This document shows, one piece after another, positions 1 to 14,989 of a stretch of 64,000 nucleotides of DNA. The notes beneath the pieces were generated by a model. That model saw nothing but the letters and a program-made list of their open reading frames with translations, was not told the DNA's origin and searched no databases. Each line of letters starts with the position of its first letter. Position 1 is the first letter of the stretch. The translations under genes and the position numbers were made by a program. The DNA is from Salvelinus alpinus (taxonomy: Eukaryota > Chordata > Actinopteri > Salmoniformes > Salmonidae): the NCBI RefSeq assembly GCF_045679555.1, contig NC_092099.1, positions 9,842,076-9,906,075 of the forward strand, in the 5' to 3' direction.

Positions 1-2307
<2,307 letters not shown>

Positions 2308-3075
2308 GGACAGGCGCTGGAGGACGAGAAGCAAGTACAGAGAGTGAACATTTAATGAAACATCGGACATATAACAAACAAGAACAGCGTCTGGACGAGA
2401 CGGGGGACAAAACGACATTACGACAATAATGCTGACACGGGGAACTGGCAATCAACAACGTGAAGGAGTCCAGGTGAGTCCAATGAGCTCAGATGCACGT
2501 AATGATGGTGACAGGTGTGTGTAATGAAGGGCAGCCTGGCTCCCTTGAGGCATGGGCGCTGGACTAACCGGCTGAAGCGTAGAATCCCGATGAGCCGGCT
2601 GAGTCATGGGAGCCTGATGATCCGGCTGAGGCATGACGTGGGATGGGAGCCTGCCGAGCCAACCGAGGCAAGGAAACTTCTCGAGCCAGCTAAGGCGTGG
2701 AAGCCCGACGAGCCATCTGAGGCACCCTAGGTTCCATCGGCGGCGGCACCCGGACCCAACATCACTACCGGAAACAAAAACAAGAACTCCCTGATGCTTC
2801 AAATAGGAGTGTCAGCATTCTGTAAGGACTGATGCTGGAGACAAGAAGCAAGTACAGGGAGTGAACATTTAATGAAACAACGGACGTATAACGAAACAAG
2901 AACAGCGTCTGGAGGAACAGACAGATATAGAGGGGCAATCAACAACGTGAAGAAGTCCAGGTGAGTCCAATGAGCGCAGATGCGTGTAATGATCATGATA
3001 GGTGTGCATTAAGAAAGGGCAGCCTGGCGCCCCCGAGCGCCAGAGAGGGAGAGTGGGAGAAGGCTTGACAATGTC
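2308..3075 (-). mobile_element. short non-autonomous LTR retroelement (TRIM-like)
   Basis: Two direct repeats that begin TGTAAGGAC on this strand, at 2313-2545 (inner end decayed) and 2821-3070, are LTRs in minus orientation. The second ends TTGACA, so the LTR reads TGTCAA...TTACA on the minus strand. Flanks ATGTT (2308-2312) and ATGTC (3071-3075) are a 5-bp target duplication with one mismatch. The inner 275 bases hold a degenerate tandem repeat built around GAGCC-GCTGAGGC and no gag or pol. The same LTR family occurs as a solo LTR at 22359-22645, and a related element lies at 9220-10389. The internal repeat has short open frames on both strands, so coding is not shown. Confidence 0.75.
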
Positions 3076-3235
3076 ATTTATTGGATAATGAAAAATAAAA
3101 TTGCATCATGTAAATAACAAAATATTATTTTGCTAAGCTCAGTGCTCTCTACACCTTTGGTGAATACAAATCAAGTGGAGATATTTAACAGGAGCAGATT
3201 TCAAATTAGATCAAATTGAATATTACCCAAATCAT

Positions 3236-3440
3236 TATCATCATCGGTTAGAGTGTTGGGCCAGTAGCCGAAAGGTCGGTGGTTCAAATGCCTGAACCGA
3301 CAGGGCGATGTGCCTTTGATCAAGGCACTTAACCTTAATTTGCTCCAGGGGCGCCGTACTACTATGCCTGACCCTGTAAAACCACACATTTCACTGCACC
3401 TATCCGGTGTATGTGACCCCCCCGCCCCCCCCCCGAAAAA
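3236..3440 (+). mobile_element. tRNA-derived SINE with LINE-type 3' tail
   Basis: A-box-like (GGTTAGAGTGTTGG) and B-box-like (GGTGGTTCAAATGCC) pol III promoter boxes stand in tRNA order and spacing. A tRNA-unrelated body follows. The 3' tail ends in TGTATGTGAC, close to the tail of the Rex1-like LINE near 18820, which suggests mobilisation by that LINE. It ends in a C-rich run instead of a poly(A)-like tail. Confidence 0.8.
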
Positions 3441-6400
3441 CCTATTGAGAACATGCACAAGAACTGGACTAAACCGGACGTTTTTGATGAGACATCACCT
3501 TGATCTTGTAGGGGTCAACCAGCTCAAAGCTGCCGCTGTCTTGAGGCCTCCGCACTGATAAGAAGCTCTTCCACACCCCAACAGTTCCTTTCCCGAGAGG
3601 CCTCGCTGGGAGGCAATTTAAGGTGCAAAATGGCGAATTGTACCACTGTAATTGGGACAAAAATGGGCCACAGTGCACCGACACGGCGATTTGCACAGTT
3701 CAGCTGCTACTATTAATGAGACGCTGTAGTTAATTTGGAACAGGAGGGGCATGTGCATGTGCGTGTGCATGTGTGCGTGTGCGTGCATTCATGTGCGTCC
3801 ATGCGTGTGTGTAGGGAGACATAATACTGAGGAGAACCGCTCCCCCTCTCCTTCCCAAACCTGCTTCCCTGTATGGAAAACACATGGGGGTTCTGTGCTA
3901 ACAAACAATACAGGAACACATGGCTAACCCTGCCAATAGCCAATTTCATTTAGTCACCGGATTTTCACATGAGATATGCTGCTTAGTGCATCGCGCTCCG
4001 TTAGTTACAAACATTATGAATTCTCAATGACTGACATGTCCGCGGGCGTGGATAATAATTGAGAAATGTTTTAAAGTGCAGTGATGTGTTGTGGTTGGTG
4101 GCTGGGGGTTGAGTTGGGTTGGGTTTGTTGTTGTCTTTAAGCCGATAGTCACGATGACGGTACACTAGTGGTGAAGTTCACATGAGTGATCGCATCGACT
4201 GACCTTTGTTACTTTTGAAATGATCACTCCATTGTCACGGAATAATTTAATCCATATTGCTGCCAGTCATGTCACAGTCAGTTCAGAGATGTCCAAGGAG
4301 AGGGAGAGAGAGACGAGACAAGACGAGCAGGCAAAACAGCTCTCCAATGACCTATCGATGAGCACAGAGGTGACACACAACCCTTCTCCTCATCCTCCAC
4401 CCTTTCACTGAGAGTGTCCCACTCCTTCTTCCCTGCCACCCCAATCCCACCACGCCTTCCTGCGACATTCCAGTCAGGATTATGACAGGAGTCTCAGAGC
4501 ATTGCTCTGTTGTGATGGATGGGCCAGGCCTTCCTCTCAATAATTCAACAGAGGGGGAATTCTGCCGGGACTCTCAAGCAGCACAAACACAAACCGGACA
4601 TGACCTCTCAATTGTCAAAAACTGCATTCAAAATTACTTTCCAAGAACTGCCTTTAAATTGAGACAGTTGAGGCAGGGTACAGTGACAGTCTAGAACTGG
4701 TAGCTACGTACGTTGGGGTGGGTCTGGTAAGTCCTCAAAAGAGAATGGTTTACTTTTGTCTCAAGATCATCTCGAGATTTTCACTCTTGCTACTTGGCTA
4801 CAGTGTGTTGTGGTAGGCCCTGCTCAATCAATACTAGTAACTGTGAGTTTCTTGAGGCAAATATATGTTTTTTTACAAGAGGGGAAATAATGTACTCGAA
4901 TGCCTTTTACCTTTCAATGATAAACACAGTTTAATTCATTGAATGACCATGACTATGCATTCACACTGTATTCTCATCAAGGACATTCCCAGGTACTGAT
5001 GTTCACTGAGTAAATCTGATGCCACTGTAGCATTACATGCAGGTTTGTGAGGACATCTGAAACGCAGAGTCTATTCAAAGCAGTATATAGCCACTTGAGA
5101 TTTGCAAAAGCTAAACGAATGCGACAGAAAGCAACCCACACGAGAGACACATCCTTCCGTCCTTCATCATTAGACCACTGACTGGAGAAACAATTGGGTA
5201 CATTTAAAACATAATCGGATATAAGTAAGTCATATAATGGGAACCTTGCTTACACCCATGCAGCTCTATTACTGTAGATCAGTGATCCTTTCAGAGACGT
5301 ATTAAGGACAGTGGCTGAGATCTATTTCCAATGTCTTCGCTCATCCCCACACATTGATAAAGACATGCCGTGCCAGTGCACTCCAGTACTCTTTCCCACT
5401 GTAAGGCCACAACTTCAGTTTGATTACTTTTCACTGATGACTTTTCAAACTGGCTCATAAATGCGGTCTTGGGAAAATAGCCTGTCAGGCTATCATTCTA
5501 TGCATACCTACACTGAACGCAGGTCGGTCGACACAGTTTGGTCTTTATCAGTGGACACAAATCTAATTTGCTCCGGCAACACATGCGTCAGGAGTGCAAT
5601 TAGCTGTTCAGTGTACTGTGTATGTGTTCTGTGCTATTTCGAGGGCAGTACGGGGAGGAAGGGAGAGAGGGGCAACCTTGACATGAGCAAGACACAGGTG
5701 ACTGACCCTGTACTCTTGAGGGGAGCCGGAGAAGGACAGATGAAAATAATGCATTGCTCCTTTCGTACCCCTGTGTTTGTGTCTCCCTGGTGCAGAGTGT
5801 TATATAGAATATGTACTCCAAAACTTCTACCTGGTACAGCCAGAGGAGGATGCTATAGAAACCATTTGATTTATTTATTGATGGATCCCACTTAGGACTA
5901 CTACCATGGGATTACTGCTGTCGTGCATCCTCCAACTCGTGGTATCCTTGCACACAAAGGTGACTTTGAGCTCGTTCACTGAGGACTTAGCTCTACGTCC
6001 CTGTGTCAGAGTGACTCACCAAGGCCCTCTGGGACCTCATAGGCAGATCAGGAGATGATCCAGTCGTGTCCAGTCATATCACAGGCCCTCCAAGTCTACA
6101 AGTTTCCACACCGTTCAGTGAACTCCGCCTTGTCCAACCTGTAAAACGACAAATGGAAAAAACACATCATGATATCAAGGGACTGGAATGATGAGGAGGA
6201 AAAAATAAAAGTGACATCATGCATGAGTTCGATTTAACTTCATTGGACAGCTACTCAACCACAACACCAGCATGAGAGATATTCCATAATAACTTTACCA
6301 CAGGCTGATGCAGACAGGGAAGGAGCACAGATTGTAATCCAATATGATTTTCTAACTAGAGCGTGGACCAGTGAAATGAAATCCTCATGGAAATGATTGG

Positions 6401-7084
6401 GAAGCGTATCGAATAGCAGATAAACAGAGGGAGAGGGAGGTCAAGCGGTGGACAGAGTGAAGCAATGGGCTAAGAGTAAGAGAGGCCTCAAGTAAAGGGA
6501 AAAAGACTGTCTCCCCTTGCCAGAGAGGCTGTTAGTGATGAGTCTTAACATGCCATACACAAAGCTTTATTAGGGGCCATCTAAAACGCGTTAAAGTGAG
6601 TATGCTAAGTTCTGTTCTTTTCTGCAGTAAACGAGGTTCAAATTTGAACCCCTTAATGTTGACATGCAGGAAAAGCTCATGCCAATATTCACATGAATGG
6701 GCTGACTATGTCAGAAAGGCCATAGCATCCATCCACTACCAGGAGAAACAGTGATTGTCTCTGTTGATTGGGTAAGTAATATGACTGTATATTACAAAAT
6801 ATTTATAGAAACAAACCGTCTTTAACTATATTTAAATTGAGGACTGCGTCCTGCGAGTCTCTGCTGTTTGACAGACTAAGTAATTCCCCTGCCGTGGTAA
6901 ACCAGGGCCCCTCTGGAAACCAGGGAGTCGCCATGACAACCACCACCTAAAACAAGATCCTCGGCGGGCCTTTAACATCAGATAGAGGCCCTTTGCCAGT
7001 AAGCAGCCACATCACTGCCAAGAGCTCATAAACAAGAGGGCCTTTATATGTTTGTATGTCTGTCTGTTTGTCTGCCCCACGCGC
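3441..7084. other. unassigned DNA, no gene seen
   Basis: Contains imperfect TGTGCG-type low complexity at about 3750-3815 and several frames of 60-144 residues (the longest at 5461-5895, plus strand). None shows a recognisable domain or codon pattern. It may be unique intergenic or intronic sequence. Confidence 0.45.
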
Positions 7085-7089
7085 ACACA

Positions 7090-7300
7090 CACAACACCTT
7101 GGCTGTCCATCAAAGATTATGATGATGATGATGATGCTCCTCTTGTGGATGGGGATAGGGGTGGGTTAGCGCTTATGGCTGTGGTTCCAGTGCACTTCAT
7201 GTGGCTGTGGAGGCCGATGCAGGAGCCGCACGCTCTGCCGCACACGGGACAGGTATATTGGGAGTCGGATGGCATGATCAGCTTCGCATTGGTGTCTTCT
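7090..7300 (-). pseudogene. LINE 3' end fragment with C-terminal zinc-finger motif
   Basis: Read on the minus strand, about 7262-7195 encodes TCPVCGRACGSCIGLHSHMK. The C-x2-C ... H-x3 spacing and the IGLHSHM core resemble the short zinc-finger motif at the C-terminus of some animal LINE polyproteins. Downstream on the same strand is a run of ATC triplets (7117-7136), a plausible LINE 3' tail. The upstream part is cut off by the (CA)n tract at 7461. The family is from memory and not verified; the finger could also be a chance relic of a C2H2 exon. Confidence 0.45.
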
Positions 7301-7460
7301 GGGTGTGTTTCTCGCTTCTCCTCTGTAAGATGGCACCTTCGAGGTGATAAACCCTTCTGGCTGAGACCTGCTAGGGGGACCTATCAAGTGCAAGGGTTTC
7401 CAAGGTTGAGGGATTGATGTAGCAGCGATTCAGCCGGTCCTGACCTCCAGCATTTGGCTG

Positions 7461-7620
<160 letters not shown>

Positions 7621-9129
7621 AGTTTTCTATTAATCAGCAGCCCCCTTCTTCTGGCTCTCTCCCATCAAAGCCGTCTCTCTATGACACAGACAGAAACAAA
7701 ACCTCTTGGCCAGAAGTGGACAGGACATGAATCTATCTGACCCAGCCAAAAGTCCAGTGTTAGCAGTAACCTGCAGTATAACCCATAGAGTTCCAAGCTA
7801 ATATGACTCAAAGCTAGCCCAACACATGCTAGCACAATGATGGTCCCATTCCCAGTTACAAATTACTATCCAATAGTTTCCATACTATGATGGCATGCAA
7901 GCCATCTCATTGACACACTGCCATGGTACACTGATTAACGCAACATCATTGCATAATTCATTCAAATGTATTGTAAACCTGCCAATTACAGAACAATACT
8001 AGGGTAACCACTTGTATGCGCAAAGTAAGGGCAACAATCGAACCGACGTTAACGCATTACAGATGTTTAACATGACCCTACACTAATATCAGCCATTATT
8101 TACGTCCGCTTCCCACGAGGGTCTCGTTTAGCTGTCGTGACTGGACTCCCCGCACATTAAAAGCAGCATTGTCTCTCATCGGGTGCATAAGTGGCTCCCA
8201 TGGGGCCGTTGGAGTGATTTTTAAACCACATTAGCCTCTCATGACAACACTAGAAAAGAGCAGTGGTATCATAGCCTGGACGATTTGCCATTGAAGTGCA
8301 CGTAGCATTATGTAAAACTACTTGTGTTAACAGATATCCACTGTGGAGTTTGTCTTTCCAATAGGAGCCATCCCTCAACAATAGGGATTGAAGAGGAGAT
8401 GAAGAGAGGATGACTCAAAGGGAGAATAGACAGGCAGTTGTTGACAAGTACAAAAAGAACAAAATACATAGGGGAGCGAGAAATACGAGCACACTGTTGT
8501 AGGCAGATATCGGATGGAGATGCAAGGTTTTTTATGTGCATAGAATGTGCATGTTGGTTCCAACATGTCATGTTTAAAAATACTTTGACAAAAAGGAAAA
8601 AGACAGAGCACCCAAAAAGCCGTGATGACAAGATAATCCCTGCAGCTTTTTGGTTTGGAAAGGGATTTGCTTGCGATATGTGCCGTGGGAAGGCTAAAAA
8701 GAGATGTGTGAGGCATGGATCAAGAGCATAATCTCCAAAGTGTTTTTGTCTCACATCTTGGTCTAAGCGACCTACCTAAATCTTGGCATGATACTGTTCT
8801 CCTTATGGACTTGCCAGCTCTCATTGATAAAGTTAATTTGGCACAGAATTGACCGTGTAAACTCAAGCTTTCTCTGCCTTGCTTTGCATTGTGGTCAATG
8901 CTGCTGCTAAGGATGTGTTCTAAATGGCATCCTATTCCCTTTATACTGTAGTCCACTACTTTTGAATGGACCCAAGTCAAAAGTATTGCACTATAAAGGG
9001 AAAAGAGTTTCATTTGGGACACATTACAGGAGCAGTTGAGTCTCATAGGGTCTGTGATTATAACATTTCACATATCATTAGCGCTAAATGGCCAGATGAG
9101 TGACATTTATGAAGAAGTTAATCTAAATG
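7621..9129. other. unassigned DNA, no gene seen
   Basis: Frames of up to 148 residues (8308-8754, minus) overlap equally long frames in other phases and show no domain. No repeat family recognised. Confidence 0.45.
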
Positions 9130-10462
9130 ATTGACATTTTAATCATTTAGCAGACACTCTTATCCAGATCGACTTACAGTAATGAGTGCATACATTTTCA
9201 TTCGTACTGGTCCCCCGTGTGTCACACGTGCTCCCTGTCCGGCCTCTAGGTCACCAGGCTGCTCGTTATGGCGCAGCACCTGTCACCATCGTTACGCGCA
9301 GGTGCGTCTTCAGACTCACCTGGACTCCATCACCTCCCTGATTACCTGCCCTATATATGTCACTCCCTTTGGTTCCTTCTCCAGGCGTTATTGTTTCTGT
9401 TCCAGTGTCATGTCTGTGCGTTGTTCGTGTTTCTTGTTTTGTATTTAGTTGCGTTTATTTATTAAAACACTCACTCCCTGAACTTGCTTCCCGACTCTCA
9501 GCGCACTTGTTACAGAATGACGCCTCACCAAAGGGAAGCATCCGGGGGTGTTTCTTATTTTTTTGTGTTGACGGTGATGTCGGGTCCGGGTGTCCGAACC
9601 AGAGCTTCCTGGGAGACCTCAGCCGGTTTGTCGGGTTCTCCTGCCTCAGCTGTCTCAACGGGTTTCCATACCTCAGCGGGATCGATAGGCTCCCATGCCT
9701 CAGCTGGCTCGACAGGCTGCCATGCCTCAGTAGGTTCCATAGGCTCCCATGCCTCGACCGAGGAAACCGGGGAGGTCTCAGCCATCCCATCAGGCTCTCA
9801 TGCCTCAGCCAGTTTGTTAGGTTTCTGCGCCTCAGCGGAGGCGACCGGTCTGCTCCGGATCCCCGGGATCGTCCCTTTGATTGGCGTCCTGCGGCTGGAG
9901 CCGAATGCGCCGGGGAGGGGGTACCGTCACGTATGCCCTCTCTCCAGCGCTCTAAGTCGCCAGGCTCCTGAGTCTCAGCCGGATTGACAGGTTTCCCGCG
10001 CCTCTGCAGAGGTGACCGGTCCACTCCTGATCCCCGGAATCGTCATTTTGGTTGGCGTCCTGCGGCTGGAGCCGTGCGTCAGGGAAGGGGTACTGTCATG
10101 TGTGCTCCCTCTCCAGCCTCTAGGTCACCAGGCTGCTCGTTATGGCTCACACCTGTCACCACCTTTACGCGCACCTGAGCATCTTCAGACTCACCTGGAC
10201 TCCATCACCTCCTTGATTACCTGCCCTATATACGTCACTCCCTTTGGTTCCTTCCCCAGGCGTCATTGTTTCTGTTCCAGTGTCATGTCAGTGCGTTGTT
10301 TGTGTTTCTTGTTTTGTATTTAGTTGGGTTTATTTATTAAAATACTCACTCCCTGAACTTGCTCCCCGGCTCTCAGCGCACTCGTTGCACCTTGGGAATC
10401 GAGCCCACAACCATGGCATTGCAAGTGCCTTGCTCTACAAACTGAGCCACATGGGACCACTT
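9130..10462 (-). mobile_element. tRNA-derived SINE, split by an LTR element
   Basis: The SINE is read on the minus strand in two parts. 10462-10390 carries A-box (TGGCTCAGTTTGTAGAGC) and B-box (GGCTCGATTCC) motifs. 9219-9130 carries the tail core (GATAAGAGTGTCTGCTAAATG) that is shared with the L2-like LINE tail near 25550. The LTR element at 9220-10389 sits exactly in the GGGAATCG/CCCCGTG junction of the SINE body, so the LTR element came later. Confidence 0.8.
9220..10389 (+). mobile_element. short non-autonomous LTR retroelement (TRIM-like)
   Basis: Two direct LTRs at 9220-9514 (295 bp, TGTCAC...GTTACA) and 10094-10389 (296 bp, TGTCAT...GTTGCA) are clearly similar throughout. Each has a TATA-like CCTATATA box and an ATTAAA signal near its 3' end. 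The host SINE is duplicated at the ends as CCGTG and CCTTG (5 bp, one mismatch). The internal 579 bases encode no gag or pol. They are made of a tandem repeat of about 39 bases around CATGCCTCAG, open in several phases. A purine-rich AGGGAAGGGG precedes the second LTR, as a polypurine tract should. A similar G-rich tract plus LTR-start sequence at about 9913-9970 suggests an internal duplication. Movement would need proteins supplied in trans. Confidence 0.85.
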
Positions 10463-10550
10463 ATCCTAGCCAATCAACATAGAACCTTGTCGAATTACAG
10501 GACAGGACTAAAAAAAACATTCTTCCTGTGGAATAAAGACACTTCATTTC

Positions 10551-11469
10551 TAGGGATGTGCATTCTTTCCCTTTCAAGATGGTTTGATATGCATCTAGAT
10601 ACTTGGCTCTGATACGTTAAAGGAATGATAAGTTTTAGTTTGTAACAATTCGGTGCAATTCAGTTTGATTAGAGAACGAATCGATGTGATTTGGTTCGAT
10701 GCGATAAGATTCGATGCACTCACATTAGTTGCATGAAGACATTCATTGTTCTAAGTTAAGATCTGCTGCTGATGGAGCTCATGGGCTGGGCTGGATCTGT
10801 CTGAGCTGACTGTGTGTGCATGTGTGCGTGTGTGCGTGCGTGCGTCAGTATGTAAATAAGTCAACTATGCATGCCTATGGGGTATACTACGTACTATAGG
10901 CACCTAATCTGAGCCACAAGGGAGACTAGGCATCTACCACCCCACTACCATTATGAGATTGGGAGGCGGAGGGGGGGGGGGGGGGGCAATGCAGCCTGTT
11001 TTTGTTGGCCCACTTTGGTTCAGAAATCATCATGACCCACTTATTAACGTGTCATTTTAGAAGATTAAGCGTTTGAGCTAGTAATGTATCAATATTTATT
11101 GTTTACAAATTAGCTATGACATAGCCAATGAATATACTGCATAGCACAACATTTTATTTTTCCTCCTGCTTTGACCATGCAGTGTGCCTCGCAAAAGTCC
11201 TTGTTGTGAAATGATCAGCTTTACCCTGTACATGTAAAAATGACCATATACACTGATAGTTTAACGCAAAACTTCCAAAACTACTGTTGATGGTGAACCT
11301 GAGCAATCTAAATCAAATCTACTGTTTTCCCCGTTCAGAACGGTACATGCTTAGTTTGACACTGAAGGAGAGGAGGCATCAGTTGTCAAAAGGAACGTAG
11401 ACAGGAACTAATATGAGCAACAACAAGGAATATGTGAATCGTCGCATCGGTTCTATCGTTACATCCGTA
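10551..11469. mobile_element. hAT-like non-autonomous DNA transposon
   Basis: Starts TAGGGATGT and ends ACATCCGTA, inverted termini with one mismatch in nine. It is flanked by TTCATTTC (10543-10550) and TTTATTTC (11470-11477), an 8-bp duplication with one mismatch, as expected for hAT elements. Subterminal GATTCGATG-like motifs recur at 10660-10725 and 11437-11455. It has no transposase. It includes a TGCG-rich stretch (10805-10845) and an 18-base-class G run (about 10970-10987). Confidence 0.6.
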
Positions 11470-11572
11470 TTTATTTCCTATACAGCTGAATCGCTTTTCT
11501 TTGACACAGTTAACGTTGATTTGTTGAATGTGTATACATGTGCATTATTGCTGTGACAGAAGTGTCACGTTC

Positions 11573-11942
11573 TGACCATAGTTCTTTTGGTTTTTCTTTG
11601 TTTTAGTATGGTCAGGGAGTGAGTTGGGGTGGGCAGTCTGTTTTCTGTTTCTATGTGGGGTTTCTTGTTTGGCCTGATATGGTTCTCAATCAGAGGCAGG
11701 TGTTAGTCATTGTCTCTGATTGGGAACCATATTTAGGTAGCCTGTTTTGTAGTGTGTTTTGTGGGTGATTGTTCCTGTTCGTGTGTTCCTGGTTTGTCTG
11801 TGTTCACTAGTGCGGGACTGTAGCTTCGTTGGTTTTCGTCTGTTTATTGTTTTGTTCAATATTGAAAAGTATCCTAATAAATATGGATACGTACCACGCT
11901 GCGCATTGGTCCTCCTCTCCTTCCACCGACGAAAGCGATTTC
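11573..11942 (+). mobile_element. solo LTR, decayed
   Basis: Starts TGTCACG and follows the same layout as the better preserved solo LTR at 23134-23487: the shared blocks GGCCTGATATGGTTCTCAATC and AGGTAGCCTGTTTT, an AATAAA at about 11877, and the closing block ACGCTGCGCATTGGTCCTC. The expected GTGACA end is degraded and I cannot find a target duplication. No internal retroelement sequence is attached. Confidence 0.65.
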
Positions 11943-12917
<975 letters not shown>

Positions 12918-13195
12918 AACAGACAGACAGAGAGAGAGAGAGGGGGGAGAGGGAGGAAGACAAAGAGAAGTGGCTCAGTATACAACACCATCCTCACCGA
13001 GGTAGCCTGCTATTCTATTAAAGCTACACTATAAACTCAACATGCAACAAATTCAAAGATTTTACTGAGTTACAGTTTATATAAGGAAATCAGCCCATTT
13101 AAATAAATGTGTTAGGGACTAATCTATAGATTTCACATGACCGGGTCACAGAGTATGGGCATGGATCAGAAAACCAGTCAGTGTCTGGTGTGACC

Positions 13196-14910
13196 TAGGG
13201 CTGTGGCAGTGAAATTTTGTCAGACAGTTTTTGGGTTATTGTCATGCAACAGCCTGCCGGTCTCACGGTAATTGACCATTAATTAACATAAACACCTTTA
13301 ACATCTCTAAGCCGCGTAAAAGATGCTGATGTGAACATTTGGAACACCTACATTTAAAAAATGTTTTTCAAATAAATCTATTTAATATACAGCATCGCAT
13401 TAAATACATTATTTATTTTAGGCAGGAAAAAAACATGACATGAATAAAATGTATTTCAGAAGAACAGTATTAGTTGGCCAACTGTATGTTATCTGGCTAT
13501 GCGCCAGGCCATAGGCTGTAGGCTTGTTCAATTAGCAGACAAGATATGCTTATAAGTCCAGTCCCATTATTTTATATTATATGATTTTATAGTAAGAAGA
13601 ATATAATTGAACTTTGCTGAATGAAATAGAAAGGATATTTTTCTCATTCCGGAGCAAGAGTGTGCATATGAAGTGGCTATGTTGAGCATAAAAGTGATCA
13701 TTTCAAACAGGTCCTATATGCTAGATTTAGAGTTATTTGACAACTTTAGTTGTGAATGATACACACCTTAGAATGTCTTAGAAATCAAAACATATATGGG
13801 CTCTGTTCCTTTCCTCAGGCTGCACAGCTGTTCTCTCATCAAGTGATCATATTGTCACCTGTCAGACTATTCTCAATTTAATCTGGTCTTTACTAATATG
13901 TAACAATAGTTTAGATTTAGAATTGGCCTATTATCGAATGGGCAGGAACAGAGGCATCTGTACGCATTCGAATAGCGAGTGGAGGCCACTTTCCTACCGG
14001 TTCATTTCACTCATAGAGGGTAGGCTACTCTGGTTATTTCATGACAGGTGATATTCTGCCCAAACTCTGTATGCCATGGGCTCTACAAACCTGTTACTGC
14101 AGCTACCCAGTGCTTAATATGGGAAACCAAGTGAAATCTGTTTGGGAACATAGATAGCAACATGTTTTCACAGCGAAACATATTTTATTAAACTGCTGAC
14201 AGCACTGGAGAAAGGAATGAAGGAGAGAGGGGATGAGATGGAAGAGCAAAGTGGTGAGATATTCTGTAGCTAAGGTAATGTTTCAGTTTATTATGAAACT
14301 ATAAAAAATGCCCTATTACTAGGCTATTCAAAATAAAATACAAACTCATTATAATTGTAGGATAACTCTGAATTTGTTTAATTTAGGCTAGACCAATTAT
14401 GTACCAAAGACATCTTGAATCTGTATTTTTTTAAATGTTTTTCTGCCTTGTGTAATATGCGTAATGTATATGTATATGTATATGTATGCTTTGGCTCATA
14501 TATACGTCTGTAGGCCTATGCATATGCATAAGCTCTAATAAGCATATGGGTGTTTTGAATTAATCATCACCTTAGAAAGCACTGCCCATTTCATTGTGTT
14601 ATTCTTTGAAACAACATCCACAACGACCATGTTTTCCACTCAGTTTCAATCTGTTGTTGAACTTCTTTCGTCAAATTGATCAATCACAGAGTTTTAAAAG
14701 CACATACTTTTTGATGATAAGCGGTTGATGTGATTTTCAAATGCGTTTGCATTGATGTCAGAGTGGATAGACGGACAATAGAGCCCTGAGTACCAGGCCA
14801 TTAGTGACCTGATGATTGTTAGCAAGTTGGGTACTACTAACACATTTTTTACTGCAGTCATGACTCATGACTGACCGTGTGGCGGTAATACGGTCTCAGC
14901 AACAGCCCTA
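13196..14910. mobile_element. hAT DNA transposon with perfect 8-bp target duplication
   Basis: The element starts TAGGGCTGT and ends ACAGCCCTA, perfect 9-bp inverted termini. It is flanked on both sides by GTGTGACC (13188-13195 and 14911-14918), a perfect 8-bp target duplication, the hAT hallmark. Its 1,715 bases hold no long open frame, so it is a non-autonomous or fully decayed copy. A related 3' end is at 21091-21396. The host is a Tc1 element, so this hAT jumped after that copy had landed. The intact duplication suggests a fairly young insertion. Confidence 0.88.
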
Positions 14911-14989
14911 GTGTGACCACCATATGCCTCATGCAGTGCACATCTGCTTCGCATAGAGTTGATCAGGATGTTGAGTGTGGCCTGTGAAA

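Noticed and set aside
3236-3300. tRNA gene
   Set aside because: A- and B-box motifs are present but the sequence does not fold as a complete tRNA and continues into a SINE body. Same for 17835 and the split SINE at 10390-10462.
5461-5895. 144-residue open frame
   Set aside because: No domain, no splice context, overlapping frames on the other strand, and a composition like the flanks.
8308-8754. 148-residue minus-strand frame
   Set aside because: A 113-residue frame overlaps it in another phase and a 97-residue frame on the opposite strand; no recognisable motif.
9455-10024. Host gene with PAEAWEP-type repeats
   Set aside because: The frame lies wholly within an LTR element and is caused by its internal tandem repeat, which is open in several phases on both strands.
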